64,000 nt of DNA from Anaeramoeba ignava (taxonomy: Eukaryota; Metamonada; Anaeramoebidae), in contig JAPDFW010000129.1 in assembly GCA_028826165.1 (NCBI GenBank), forward strand, positions 62,001 to 126,000. The letters run 5' to 3'. The position numbers were made by a program, and so were the translations under genes. The notes beneath the pieces are model-generated. The model was not told the DNA's origin and did not search any database. It saw only the letters and a program-made list of their open reading frames with translations. Shown piece after piece: positions 42,901 to 54,027 of the stretch (position 1 is its first letter; each line of letters starts with the position of its first letter).

Positions 42901-45900
42901 AATAAATTTTTCAAATAAATTTTTAAATAAATTTTCAAATAAATTTTTAAATAAATTTTCAAATAAATTTTCAATTTTAATTTTTTAAATAAATTTTTAA
43001 ATAAATTTTTAAATAAATTTTTAATTTTAATTTTTAAATAAATTATTAAATTAAATTTTCAAATGAATTATTAAATTAATTTTTAAATAAATTTTTAAAT
43101 AAATTTTTCAATTAATTTTTAAATTAAATTTTTAAATTAATTATTAAATAAATTATTAAATAAATTTTTAAATAAATTTTTAAATAAATTTTTAATTAAA
43201 TTTTCAAATAAATTTTTAAATAAATTTTTAAATAAATTTTTAATTAAATTTTTAAATAAATTTTTAAATTAATTTTTAAATAAATTTTTAAATAAATTTT
43301 TAATTAAATTTTTAATTAAATTTTTAATTAAAATAATTTTTAAATAAATTTTTAATTAAATTTTTACAGCTGTTTTCTCTGTAGGATTCGTGCCAGCAAT
43401 TCCTATGATTTCTTCACTCATTAATTGAATTGAAATCTGTTTCAAAATTTGATTATTAGCAAATCCAAAATAACCATTTAAAACTTGTAATTTTGCTTGT
43501 TTATACAATTTCTCAACTTCACTTTTCTGGTCAGTTTCATCATCAGAAAAACTATCAATTAAATCAATATCAGTTTGATTTTCTTTAAAATCTGAATCAC
43601 TAAATTCATCTTCATTCTCAATACGATTCCCATATTTTGAAGAATAATTCTGTCTTGTTTCAACATTTATCCATTGATTTACAAGTGCAATTGGTGCTAT
43701 GTCTCTTATTGGTTTGTGATAATCATTTTCTTCCATTGCTTCGTTAATATTTTCAGGAAAATCTGCTATCATTTCATTTTCATAAATTGTTTGATCTTTT
43801 TCTGATTTTATATATTGCTCAATTCGGGCAAATGATTGTTTGATTAGTTTGTATTTAGGCCATAATTGTGGAAATGAAACTAGCGCATTTCGAAGAATAT
43901 AATATAAAACCAATGAAACAAATGCCTATTTCAAAACCAATCCAAAATTTATATTTAATTTTTAATATTTAATTTAATATTTTTAATATTTTTAATATTT
44001 TTAATATTTAATATTTTTAATATTTTTAATATTTAATATTTTTAATATTTAATATTTTTAATATTTAATTTAATTTTTAATTTAATATTTTTAATATTTA
44101 ATATATTTAATATTTTTACTTTTTTGGGTGTTAAAGTGTTATCTGCATAAACATAGCAAATAAAAGTTATTGTAACTGCAAGAATTAAAGCTAAAATTAT
44201 TTGAAAAGTAAATTTTTAATTTTTAATTTTTAATTTTTTTTTTAATTTTTAATTTTTAATATTTACAAAACATAAATAATGTCCAAGACCAAGCTTTAAT
44301 TCTTTGAGATTTTTCAATAGGTTTGAGTTCCATATTTCTTAATTCTATTTTATTTGAATTTATTTATTTTATTTTATTTGAATTTATTTATTTTTTGAAT
44401 TTATTTATTTTTATAAACAAACCATTAACTTTTCTATTAAATGGTTCTTCCCATGAATTAATTTTGATAAATTTTATTGAATCAAAAATTGAAAAGATTA
44501 AATTTGATCTTCTTGATGATATATTATCAATCATAATAGTTTGTGTTTCTTTTGCATGACTCATTGCAGAATTAATTGGAATAAATAATAATAATATTCC
44601 AGCACCTAAAATAAATTAAAAATAAAATTAATATTAAAATTAAAAATAAAATTAAAAATAAAATTAAAATTAAATTAAATTAAATTAAATTAAATTAAAT
44701 TAAATTAAAATTAAAATTAAAATTAAAATTAAAATTAAAATTAAAATTAAAATTAAATTAAAATTAAAATTAAATTATTAATTAAATTAATTTAAATTAA
44801 TATTTAAATTAATAATTAAATTAAAATTAAATTAAATTAAAATTAAAATTAAAATTAAATTAAATTCTTACCAATTAAGGAAAATGCACCAATTTGATTA
44901 GCAATTAAAAGAACTGCTGCAATAACAATTAATGGTTGTGTCCAAAGATTGTGAATATCTTGTGGATATGAAACAACTCTCTCACAATCAAAAGAAATGA
45001 GTTTTAATAATTTTCCTGATACATTTGCTCCAGCTTGTTGAATAATTAACAATTTGTTAAAAATCACAGAAATTAAACTTGTTCGAATCTTTTTAATTTT
45101 AATTTAAAAAAATTGAGAATTAATTTTTTGAATAAATTTAATTTTAATTTTTAATTTTATTTTTATTTTTAATTTTAATTTAATTTTAATTTATTTTAAT
45201 TTTAATTTTAATTTATTTTAATTTAATTTTTATTTATTTTTATTTTTAATGCTTACTTTAATTCCTGTTTTAATAGCCAAAGAAAAGTAAAATTCTTCTG
45301 TTAAACCTTCAAAAAAAGCCACAAGCAAAAATCCAAATACGAAGAAATAACCCCAATTTTTGTCTTTTGTTCTATCTGAAACATGTTCAATTCTATAAAA
45401 AAATTAATAAATAAAAAATTAATAAATAAAAAAATTAAATAAAAAATTAAATAAAAAATTAAATAAAAAATTAAATAAAAAATTAAATAAAAAATTACGT
45501 TGCTGCAATTAATAAAGGAAACATAAATAAGAGAACATCATGAATAAATTTAATAATTCCACTTCCAATTAAAGCTCCTCGAAATTGTTGATTTATTGAT
45601 TTTGAAACTGAATGTCTTAAAAATCTTTTTTTTTTTTAAATTTTAATATTAATTATAATTTTAATTTTAATTTTAAATTTTAATTTTAATTTTAATTTTA
45701 ATTTTAATTTTAATTTTAATTTTAATTTTAATTTTAATTTTAATTTTAATTTTAATTTAAATTTTGATTTTAATTTTAATTTTAATTTTAATTTTAATTT
45801 ATTTTTTTTTAAATTTTAATTTTAATTTTAATTTTAATTTTAATTTTAGTTTTAATTTTAATTTTAATTTTAAAGGGAAATTTGAATTAAAAAATATTTG

Positions 45901-46504
45901 GAATTTTTTTTAATTCAAAAAGAAGAGCTTAATTTGAAATGTACCTGTTTTTTTTTAGTAATTTCTTTGATTCCTTTTCGAGTTCAGAAACAGATTCATT
46001 TTGAAATTGTGTGGAAATATCTTCAAAATTTAACCGTTTTGATTTTGCAAGTGAAATTAAAGAACTAATTCCACTAAAAGTGAAACTAATTTTATTTTTT
46101 TAAAAAAGTAAAAAATAAAGAAGAAAAAAATTTTTTTTAAATAAAATTGAATAAAAAAAAAGAAAGAAAAAAAAGCAATTTTAAATTTTGAATTAATTAA
46201 GAAATTTTAATTTTAATTTTAATTTTAATTTTAATTTTAAATTTTAATTTTAATTTTAATTTTAATTTTGTTTTTAATTTTTATTTTAATTTTAATTTTA
46301 ATTTTTAATTTTGTTGTTGTTTTTGTTTTTTTAGGGTTTTTTTTTAATTGATTTTTAATTGATTTTTAATTGATTGTTAATTTTCCTTTTAAAATTGTTC
46401 CAAAGTCATTTATAAAGAGGAAATAAGAATAAGAAAGAGAAAAGGGAAAAAAAAAGAAATTAAGAAATAAAGAAAGACGTTAATTACCTTGAAAAGAAAC
46501 CCAT
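39920..46504 (-). CDS. ABCC/MRP-type ABC transporter, 11 exons, degenerate nucleotide-binding motifs
   Basis: Exons (-): 46504-46488, 46085-45945, 45624-45499, 45392-45257, 45088-44872, 44605-44423, 44344-44267, 44190-44120, 43925-43368, 42836-41045 and 40663-39920; phases agree. About 1,353 residues: short N-terminus, TMD1 (KLLKLISFDCERV, LHNLW-like HNLWTQPLIV), linker, NBD1, TMD2 (residues ~750-1080), NBD2. NBD1 has Walker A GTNPTEKT (second Gly is Glu), NLNEE at the LSGGQ site, Walker B IYLIDDF and SNNPQ at the H-loop. NBD2 has an intact Walker A GPSGSGKS, but LSMETQ, VLVDDL and TNSPT at the other sites. Both switch histidines are Asn and both catalytic Glu are Asp, so ATP turnover should be weak or absent (inference). 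One extra base near 40620 (CTATTTCGAACC) shifts the frame just after GSGKS-VLLSSFFRLF. Introns are filled with hexamer repeats. Located by family in a membrane. Confidence 0.85.
40664..41044. repeat. ABCC last intron: TTTTAA array splitting the NBD2 Walker A
   Basis: A 381-bp intron of TTTTAA hexamers. It interrupts the Walker A codons between GPSG and SGKS, with donor GTACAAATTT and acceptor TTGTTCAG read on the minus strand. Confidence 0.85.
42837..43367. repeat. ABCC intron of TTTTTAAATAAA-type repeats
   Basis: A 531-bp intron, mostly TTTTTAAATAAA units of about 12 bp. It separates the NBD1 Walker A (EKTA) from LLLGLLGQV. Confidence 0.85.
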
Positions 46505-47881
46505 TTAAAAAAGGTTAAAGAAGAAAAAAAAAATGAAAAAATTTTTTGTTTTTCTTTTTTTTTTAAATTAAAAAAAATAAAAAAAATTTTCTTATTAATT
46601 TTAAATCAAAATTACTCATTTTTATTTTAAATAAAAATAAATAAAAAAATAAATCATTTTAATTTTAATCAAAATTAAAAACAAATTTAATTAAAATTTA
46701 AATTAAAATTAAAATTAAAATTTAATTTTGAAATGGATCTAAATAAACGGAAAAAAAATTATTATTAAATTCAAATAAAAAATGTGGAATAAAAACGGAA
46801 AAAAAATTAATTAAATTTATAATAAAATTAATTATTAAATTTATAAAGAAATTAATTATTAAATTTATAATAAAATTAATTATTAAATTTATAATAAAAT
46901 TAATTATTAAATTTATAAAGGAATTAATTATTAAATTTATAATAAAATTAATTATTAAATTTCTAATTAAAAATGTGGAATAAAAACGGAAAAATTAATT
47001 AAATTTATAAAAATTAATTATTAAATTTATAATAGAATTAGTTATTAAATTTATAATAAAATTAATTATTAAATTTATAATAAAAATTAATTATTAAATT
47101 TATAAAAGGAATTAATTATTAAATTTATAAAGGAATTAATTATTAAATTTATAATAAAATTAATTATTAAATTTATAAAGAAATTAGTTATTAAATTTAT
47201 AATAAAATTAATTATTAAATTTATAAAGGAATTAATTATTAAATTTATAATAAAATTAATTATTAAATTTATAATAAAATTAATTATTAAATTTATAATA
47301 AAATTAATTATTAAATTTATAAAGGAATTAATTATTAAATTTATAAAGGAATTAATTATTAAATTTATAAGAAATTAATTATTAAATTTATAATAAAATT
47401 AATTATTAAATTCAAATAAAAATTGGAATAAAAACGGAAAAATTGATTAAATTCATAAATAAAAATTAATTATTAAATTTATAAAGGAATTAATTATTAA
47501 ATTTATAATAAAATTAATTATTAAATTTATAATAAAATTAATTATTAAATTTATAATAAAATTAATTATTAAATTTATAATAAAATTAATTATTAAATTT
47601 ATAATAGAATTAGTTATTAAATTTATAATAAAATTAATTATTAAATTTATAAATAAAATTAATTATTAAATTTATAATAAAATTAATTATTAAATTTATA
47701 ATAAAATTAATTATTAAATTTATAAAAAAATTAATTATTAAATTTATAATAAAATTAATTATTAAATTTATAAATAAAAAATGTGGAATAAAAAATGTGG
47801 AATAAAAATTGGAAAGGAATTAATTATTAAATTGGAAAGGTATTTTTTTGAAAGAAAAAAAAAACTAGAAAAAAAATTTTT
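46505..47881. repeat. spacer with 24-bp minisatellite between ABCC and SDR genes
   Basis: The left part (46505-46780) holds the ABCC upstream region and AT-rich filler. From about 46790 to 47770 a 24-bp unit (TTAATTATTAAATTTATAATAAAA) repeats about 40 times. Variants have AAAGGAA in place of AATAAAA. At intervals (46780, 46970, 47410, 47785) a second element reading ATGTGGAATAAAAACGGAAA appears. No gene is seen. Confidence 0.85.
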
Positions 47882-49470
47882 TTAATCTTGTTTTGATTTG
47901 TCCAATAATTGTTGTTTTTCAATTGCTCTTCTTCTCAATTTTCTTCCAATCTGAGCAACATAATTCATGAAGAAATGAACGAAAAAATTAGAGAAAATCT
48001 CGATAACTCGATGAATAGGAACAGGATTAATATCAATTTGAGGAGAACCAATTCTATTCAAAGCAGTTCGAACAAATTTTTGAGCAGAAGGAACAGTAAA
48101 AGAAGCTCGCATTTTTGTCATATTTGTCGCAATAAAAGAGGGTTTGAAACAATGAAACTTGATTCCTGAATCTTTATATTCATAAGCCAAAGAATTAGTA
48201 AAATTTAAAACAAAACTTTTTGTTCCAGCATAAAGACCAAGTAATGGCGCTCCGTGGATCGCTGATAAAGACCCCATAGTCAAAATTAAACCGTTCTTTT
48301 TCTCCATCATTTTCTCAATCATTAATTTTGTTAACTCCACAAAGTTAACTGCGTTGATGTTCATGATATTTTTTCTTGTTTTTTCATCCAGTTCGTGAAA
48401 AAGTAATGGAAATTCATTGCTTTGCCCTGCATTATTTACAAAAATCTCAATTTCTAAATCATTGATTTTGCTCGCAATTTTTTCGATTGATTCTTTTTCT
48501 GAAAGATCTGCTGATATGATTAGTGTTTCTCTGCTTGGTTCTTTTTCTTTGATTGTTTTTGATACTTCTTCCATTTTTTCTGTTGTTCTGGAAATTAAAA
48601 CTATATTGTATCCTTTTTGACTTAATTGAATTGCAAATTCTTTACCAATTCCATCAGAAGCTCCTGTTACAACTATTTTTATTATAAATTTAATTATAAA
48701 TTTAATTATAAATTTAATTATAAATTTAATTATAAATTTAATTATAAATTTAATTATAAATTTATTTATAAATATAATTATAAATTTAATTATAAATTTA
48801 ATTATAAATTTAATTATAAATTTAATTATAATTTTAATTATAAATTTAATTATAATTTAAATTATTAAATTTAATTATAATTTTAATTTATAATTTTAAT
48901 TTATAATTTTAATTAATTATAAATTTAATTATAAATTTAAAAATTTAATTATATAAATTTAATTATAAATTTAATTATAAATTTAATTATAATTTTAATT
49001 ATAAATTTATTTAATTATAATTTTAATTATAAATTTAATTATAAATTTAATTATAATTTTAATTATAAATTTAATTATAATTTTAATTATAAAATTTAAT
49101 TATAATTTTAATTATAAATTTAATTATTCACATTAAATTTAATTATAAATTTAATTATAAATTTAATTATAAATTTAATTATAAATATAATTATAAATTT
49201 AATTATAAATATAATTATAAAATTTAATTATGAATATAATTATAAATTTAATTATAAATTTAATTATAAATTTAATTATAAATTTAATTATAAATTTAAT
49301 TATAAATTAATTAATGAATATAATTATTGAGTTTAATTACCTGCCCATGAACCTTTTTTCACTTTTGCGAAAAATTTTGATTTAAAGAAAAACATGTAAT
49401 AAACCTCAATAATTATCTTATAAAGAATAAAGGAAAAACAGAGAAAACCAAAAAAAGACAAAAATCCCAT
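47882..49470 (-). CDS. very-long-chain 3-oxoacyl-CoA reductase-like SDR (KAR/HSD17B12 type), 2 exons
   Basis: Exon 1 is 49470-49341 and exon 2 is 48672-47882; GT-AG, phase 1; 306 residues. Residues 1-25 (MGFLSFFGFLCFSF) are a membrane anchor. The splice restores GSWAVVTGASDGIGKEFA, the NAD(P)-binding TGxxxGIG motif. Then come NNAG (residues ~115-118), MGSLSAIHG with the catalytic Ser, and YAGTK with the catalytic Tyr and Lys. This matches the ER-bound reductases that perform the second step of very-long-chain fatty-acid elongation, or the related 17-beta steroid dehydrogenases. The C-terminus is basic (GRKLRRRAIEK) and probably cytosolic; the final KSKQD only loosely resembles a dilysine ER signal. 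The single 668-bp intron is a TAAATTTAATTA repeat. Confidence 0.87.
48673..49340. repeat. SDR intron: 12-bp TTTAATTATAAA tandem repeat
   Basis: The intron is almost wholly TTTAATTATAAA (12 bp) with local one- or two-base slips. The donor and acceptor at its ends are canonical on the minus strand. Confidence 0.85.
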
Positions 49471-50560
49471 TTTCTTATTAATTTTGGAAATGAAAAAAAT
49501 GAAAATGAAAAAATGAAAAAATGAAAAAATTTAATTTTAAAATAATTTTTTAAATTCCAATTTAAATTTAAATCTTAATTTTAAATTATTTTTTAAATTA
49601 AAGATCCTTATTAAAAAATAAATCCAAAATTTAATCAAAAATTAATCAAAAATTAAATTTTTTTATATAAATTAAATTATTAAATTTCAATTTAAATTTA
49701 AATCTTAATTTTAAATTATTTTTTAAATTAAAGATCCTTATTAAAAAATTAATCAAAAATTTAATCCAAAATAAATCAAAAATTAAATTATAAATAAATT
49801 ATAAATATTAATAAAATAAATTATTAAATTTCAATTTAAATTTAAACCTTAATTTTAAATTATTTTTAAATTAAAGATCTTTATTAAAAAATTTAATTAA
49901 AAATTTAATCGGAAATAAATCAAAAATAATTTATAAATAATTTATAAATATTAATAAAATAAATTATTAAATTTCAATTTAAATTTAATCCTTAATTTTA
50001 AATTATTTTTTACATTGAAGATCCTTATTAAAAATTTAATCAAAAATTTAATCCAAAATAAATCCAAAATTAAATCATAAATAAATTATAAATATTAATA
50101 AAATAATTTATTAAATTTCAATTTAAATTTAAATCTTAATTTTAAATTATTTTTTAAATTAAAGATCCTTATTAAAAATTTAATCAAAAATTAAATTAAA
50201 AATAAATCAAAAAATAAATTATAAATAAATTATAAATATTAATAAAATAATTTATTAAATTTCAATTTAAATTTAATCCTTAATTTTAAATTATTTTTTA
50301 CATTGAAGATCCTTATTAAAAAATTTAATTTAAAAAAAGTAGAATAAAATAAAATAAAAGAAAAAATTTTTTCTTTCTGTTTAAAACTGACGAATTGAAT
50401 AAAATAATTATAAAATATAAATAAAAGAAAGTAAAACAAATTAATCCTTAATTTTCAATTATTTTTTAAATTAAAGATCCTTATTAAAAAATTAAATAAA
50501 AAATTGATCACAAAAAAAAGGAGAAAAATTAATTTAAAAAGGAGAAAAATTAATTTAAAA
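49471..50560. repeat. satellite of about 144 bp, ~7 copies, upstream of kinase gene
   Basis: The landmark GATCCTTATTAAAAA recurs at 49603, 49733, 49876 (variant GATCTTTATT), 50020, 50164, 50308 and 50476. Spacings are 130, 143, 144, 144, 144 and 168 bp. Units share TTAAATTTCAATTTAAATTT and AATTTTAAATTATTTTTTA. The left end (49471-49550) contains TTTTTTCAT-type upstream elements of the SDR gene, read on minus. No gene is visible. Confidence 0.85.
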
Positions 50561-50719
50561 AAAAATTTTTTTTTACAGTAGAGATCCTTATAGTTTTTTT
50601 TTTGTAAGGATCACCAGTCATTTTTTTTCTCTCATATTTTGAGATTCTTTTACTAACAAAACAATTTTTTATAATTAATTTTTAAAGCAAAAAAAAGCAA
50701 AAAAAAAAAAATAAGCAAA
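50561..50719 (+). promoter_or_regulatory. kinase upstream region with perfect 8-bp inverted repeat
   Basis: GATCCTTA (50583-50590) and TAAGGATC (50605-50612) form a perfect 8-bp stem around a T-rich 14-nt loop, about 108-137 bp before the kinase ATG. The left arm is the core of the neighbouring satellite. Downstream, ACCAGTCATTTTTTTTCTCTCAT precedes an A-rich leader. Confidence 0.45.
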
Positions 50720-52926
50720 ATGCAAAGTTCTATTGGTAAATATATTATTCAAAGAACAATTGGAGAAGGAAGCACAAGTAAAGTGAAACTAGCAATTGAA
50801 CCCGAAACAGGAAAAGAGGTGGCAATAAAAATTATCCCCAAAAACAAAGTGACAGCCAAAAGCACAACATTGATTCGTTCTGAAAGAGAAATAGCAATTT
50901 TGAAACTTTTCAATCATCCAAATATTGTTAAAATTTTCGAAGTTTTTGAGTCTGATGAATATCTTTTCCTTGTTATGGAATACATGCAAAAGGGCGAACT
51001 TTTGGACTATTTGATTTCCAAGAAAGCAATCTCAACAACTCAATCCCTGTTCTTTTTCCAACAGATTATTTATGCTGTTGAATACTCTCATTCGCATTTG
51101 ATTTCTCATCGTGATTTAAAACTTGAAAATATTCTACTTGATTCATTTGGAAATGTTAAAATTGTTGATTTTGGAATGGCTGGTTTAGTCGATAATCAAA
51201 ATTTGTTAAATACTTCTTGTGGTTCTCCTCATTATGTTGCTCCTGAAGTTGTTACAGTAAATATTTATTTTTTTTTTGTTTTTTTATTAAAAAAAATTGA
51301 ATTGATGAAAAAATAATTAAAATAGGGGATTAAATCAAATAAAATTTTTTCTATTATTTTTAATTGAATTTACTAATAGAAAATTAATTAAAATCCAATT
51401 TTATAATTAATTTATTAAGACATTCAAATATTAATTTGATTTGATCTCAATATTTTATTAATAAAAAAATTTTTCAATTTAAAATTAAATTTAAAATTAT
51501 TTTTAATTGAATTTACTAATAGAAAATTAATTAAAATCCAATTTTATAATTAATTTATTAAGACATTCAAATATTAATCCAATTTGATCTCAATATTTTA
51601 TTAATAAAAAAATTTTTCAATTTAAAATTAAATTTAAAATTATTTTTAATTGAATTTAATAATAGAAAATTAATTAAAATCCTAATTTTATAATTAATTT
51701 ATTAAGACATCCAAATATTAATCCAATTTGATCTCAATATTTTTATTAATAAAAATTTTTCAAATTAAAATTAAATTTAAAATTATTTTTTAATTGAATT
51801 TAATAATAGAAAATTAATTAAAATCCAATTTTATAATTAATATATTAAGATATTCAAATATTAATCCAATTTGATCTCAATATTTTATTAATAAAAAAAT
51901 TTTTCAATTTAAAATTAAATTTAAAATTATTTTTAATTGAATTTAATAATAGAAAATTAATTAAAATCCAATTTTATAATTAATTTATTAAGATATTCAA
52001 ATATTAATCCAATTTGATCTCAATATTTAATTAATAAAAAAATTTTTCAATTTAAAATTAAATTTAAAATTATTTTTAATTGAATTTAATAATAGAAAAT
52101 TAATTAAAATCAATTTTATAATTAATTTATTAAGACATTCAAATATTAATCCAATTTGATCTCAATATTTAATTAATAAAAAAATTTTTCAATTTAAAAT
52201 TAAATTTAAAATAGGGAAAAAGTTATGATCCTTTCAAAGCTGATATCTGGAGTTGTGGAATCATTCTCTATGTTCTTCTTGTTGGAAGACTTCCTTTTGA
52301 TGCAGATTCTATTCAAGAAGTTTTGATCCAAATCACTCAAAATGAACCAGAAATCCCATCACACTTATCTCCTGATAAATCCCAACTTCTACAAGGAATG
52401 CTTCAAAAAGACCCACAAAAGAGAATGACAATCCAAGAGATCAAAGAAAATCCATGGTTTTGCTCCAACTTCCCACGTTATTTTGAACAACCAAAAACTC
52501 AAATTGATCCAAATTTTTTCTCACCTAGAAAAGTCGAAAATTTATCAACTTCAATCATTTCAAGTTTATCAAGACTTGGCATCGATGAAAATTCAATAAT
52601 CGAGTTTCTTACATCACAAGAAGCTAATTGGGTGAAGGTCTTCTATTCATTAAACTGAACAGAAAATCAAAAAAATTAATAAGATCCAAGTGACTTCACA
52701 AATGAACCAAAACGAGAAAGAAGAGGAACAGTTGGAAATGGAAATTGAAACCCAGAAAAAGGATCATCAGCCAACAAAAAAAAACTCAAAAGAAAATGTA
52801 GAATATCTTTCTCAAAAAAATTCCAATTTTCAACAAAAAAAAAGAATTTTTTTCAATTATAATTCATTTGATCCAAATAATTCAACAAGTAAAAAAAAAC
52901 AATTTTTTATTTATTTATTCATCATT

Positions 52927-52967
<41 letters not shown>

Positions 52968-53474
52968 GATCCATTTCACACTCAAAACCTCAAATCCAAA
53001 TCAAAGAGAAAATCTAAATCAGAAAAAAAAATGAGTAAAAAAAGATGGATTAAAAACATCTTCAAACGCAAAAGCAAAAAAGCAAAAAAGCAAAAGCAAA
53101 AAAAAGAAAAAGAAGAACGAAAATTTTTTGGATTAAATCCTCAATTTGCAAAATTAAAAGAACTCAAACAATTTGAATTTGAAACAACTTCACACAAAAA
53201 ATCAACTTGTGTTTCATTTAAAACGGATTTGCCAATTCTTTCCATTTTATCTAATTTGCAAATTGCTTTAATCATCTCCAAAATTGATTTCCAGTTTCCA
53301 AACTTGTTTTCAATCAAAACAAAAACAAAACACTCAAAAATTGAAATTAGAATTGTTGAATGTCCAATTTTTGCCCACAATAATTTAATTGAAATTCAAT
53401 TCATTCACAAAAAAGGAGATCCAAAAGATTTTTATACTTTTTGTAAAGAATTTTTGAGTATTTTGAATTTTTGA
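50720..53474 (+). CDS. BRSK/SAD/AMPK-related Ser/Thr protein kinase with C-terminal KA1-like domain
   Basis: Exon 1 (50720-51256) and exon 2 (52215-52658) join in phase 0 to give a full kinase: GEGSTSKVKLA, VAIK, HRDLKLEN, VDFGMAGL, SCGSPHYVAPEVV, GKSYDPFKADIWSCGIILY. The UBA-like region (SIISSLSRLGIDENSIIEFL, NWVKVFYSLN) is typical of BRSK/SAD kinases. A TGA follows at 52656. Downstream, a further frame (52684-52888 spliced to 52969-53474 over a T-rich intron) encodes a charged linker and a KA1-like domain (KIEIRIVECPIFAHN, IEIQFIHKKGDPKDFYTFCK). It probably belongs to the same gene, joined either by a 46-bp intron (52638-52683) that skips the TGA or across an indel near 52653. The activation-loop Thr is present (LLNTSCGS), so LKB1-type activation is possible. 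Kinase call firm; C-terminal joining uncertain. Confidence 0.83.
51257..52214. repeat. kinase intron: satellite of about 143 bp, 6 copies
   Basis: The landmark TTTGATCTCAATATTT recurs with GATCTC at 51443, 51586, 51730, 51873, 52016 and 52158, spacings 143, 144, 143, 143 and 142 bp. Copies are very similar over their whole length, so expansion is recent. The intron has canonical GTAAAT and ATAG borders. Confidence 0.9.
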
Positions 53475-53565
53475 GTATTTTTAGTTTAATTTTTTTATTT
53501 GAATAATTAAAAAAAAATTGAAATTTATTTTTTTTCATTTTTTTCTTTTTCATTTTTTGTTTTAA

Positions 53566-53865
53566 ATGAGTTTTTTTAGTTCAATTTATTCTTCATTTAA
53601 ATCATTTTTTTCTTTTTCAACAAATTCAATTAAATTCAAAGACATTCAATCAAATCAAATTGATTGGAATTGTGGTTTATTAGAAAATATTCATCAAGGT
53701 TCTTGTGGAAAAATATTTGAAGAATTTATTTCTAGTTTAATTGATTCAAAAAATTCTGAAGAACAAAAAGAAAAATTTGAACTTTTAAAAAAATGCATTG
53801 AAAAAAATCCAAAAATTAAACCAAATGATCCTTCAAATATTCCTTTTTTCATTAATTTACAATAA
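53566..53865 (+). CDS. small hypothetical protein (99 aa)
   Basis: A 99-residue frame with an ATG preceded by the TTTTTTTTCATTTTTTTCTTTTTC element seen before other genes, which is the main reason to keep it. The N-terminus is Ser/Phe-rich (MSFFSSIYSSFKSFFSF). The middle (FKDIQSNQIDWNCGLLENIH, SCGKIFEEFISSLI) and the C-terminus (EKNPKIKPNDPSNIPFF) look like genuine protein rather than repeat translation. No known family is recognised. It lies 90 bp after the kinase stop on the same strand. Confidence 0.5.
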   Translation: MSFFSSIYSSFKSFFSFSTNSIKFKDIQSNQIDWNCGLLENIHQGSCGKIFEEFISSLIDSKNSEEQKEKFELLKKCIEKNPKIKPNDPSNIPFFINLQ

Positions 53866-54027
53866 AAATACAAATAAAAAAACAAAAAATGAAATCAAAA
53901 ATTGATTTTTAAAATGGAAATTTTTTTATGAATTTTTTTAATTTGAATTCATTATTGGAATTTTTGAAGAAGAAAAAAGAAAAAAAGAAGAAAGAAGAAA
54001 GAAAAAGAAGTAATTAATGAAAATTGA

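Noticed and set aside
44323-44559. Plus-strand 78-codon frame
   Set aside because: It overlaps two ABCC exons on the opposite strand that match transmembrane domain 1; the frame itself is partly simple TTTATT repeat.
51257-52214. 143-bp tandem units considered as a tRNA/5S or snRNA cluster
   Set aside because: No A/B-box-like pairs, cloverleaf pattern or conserved stem is visible; the units are AT-rich and intronic.
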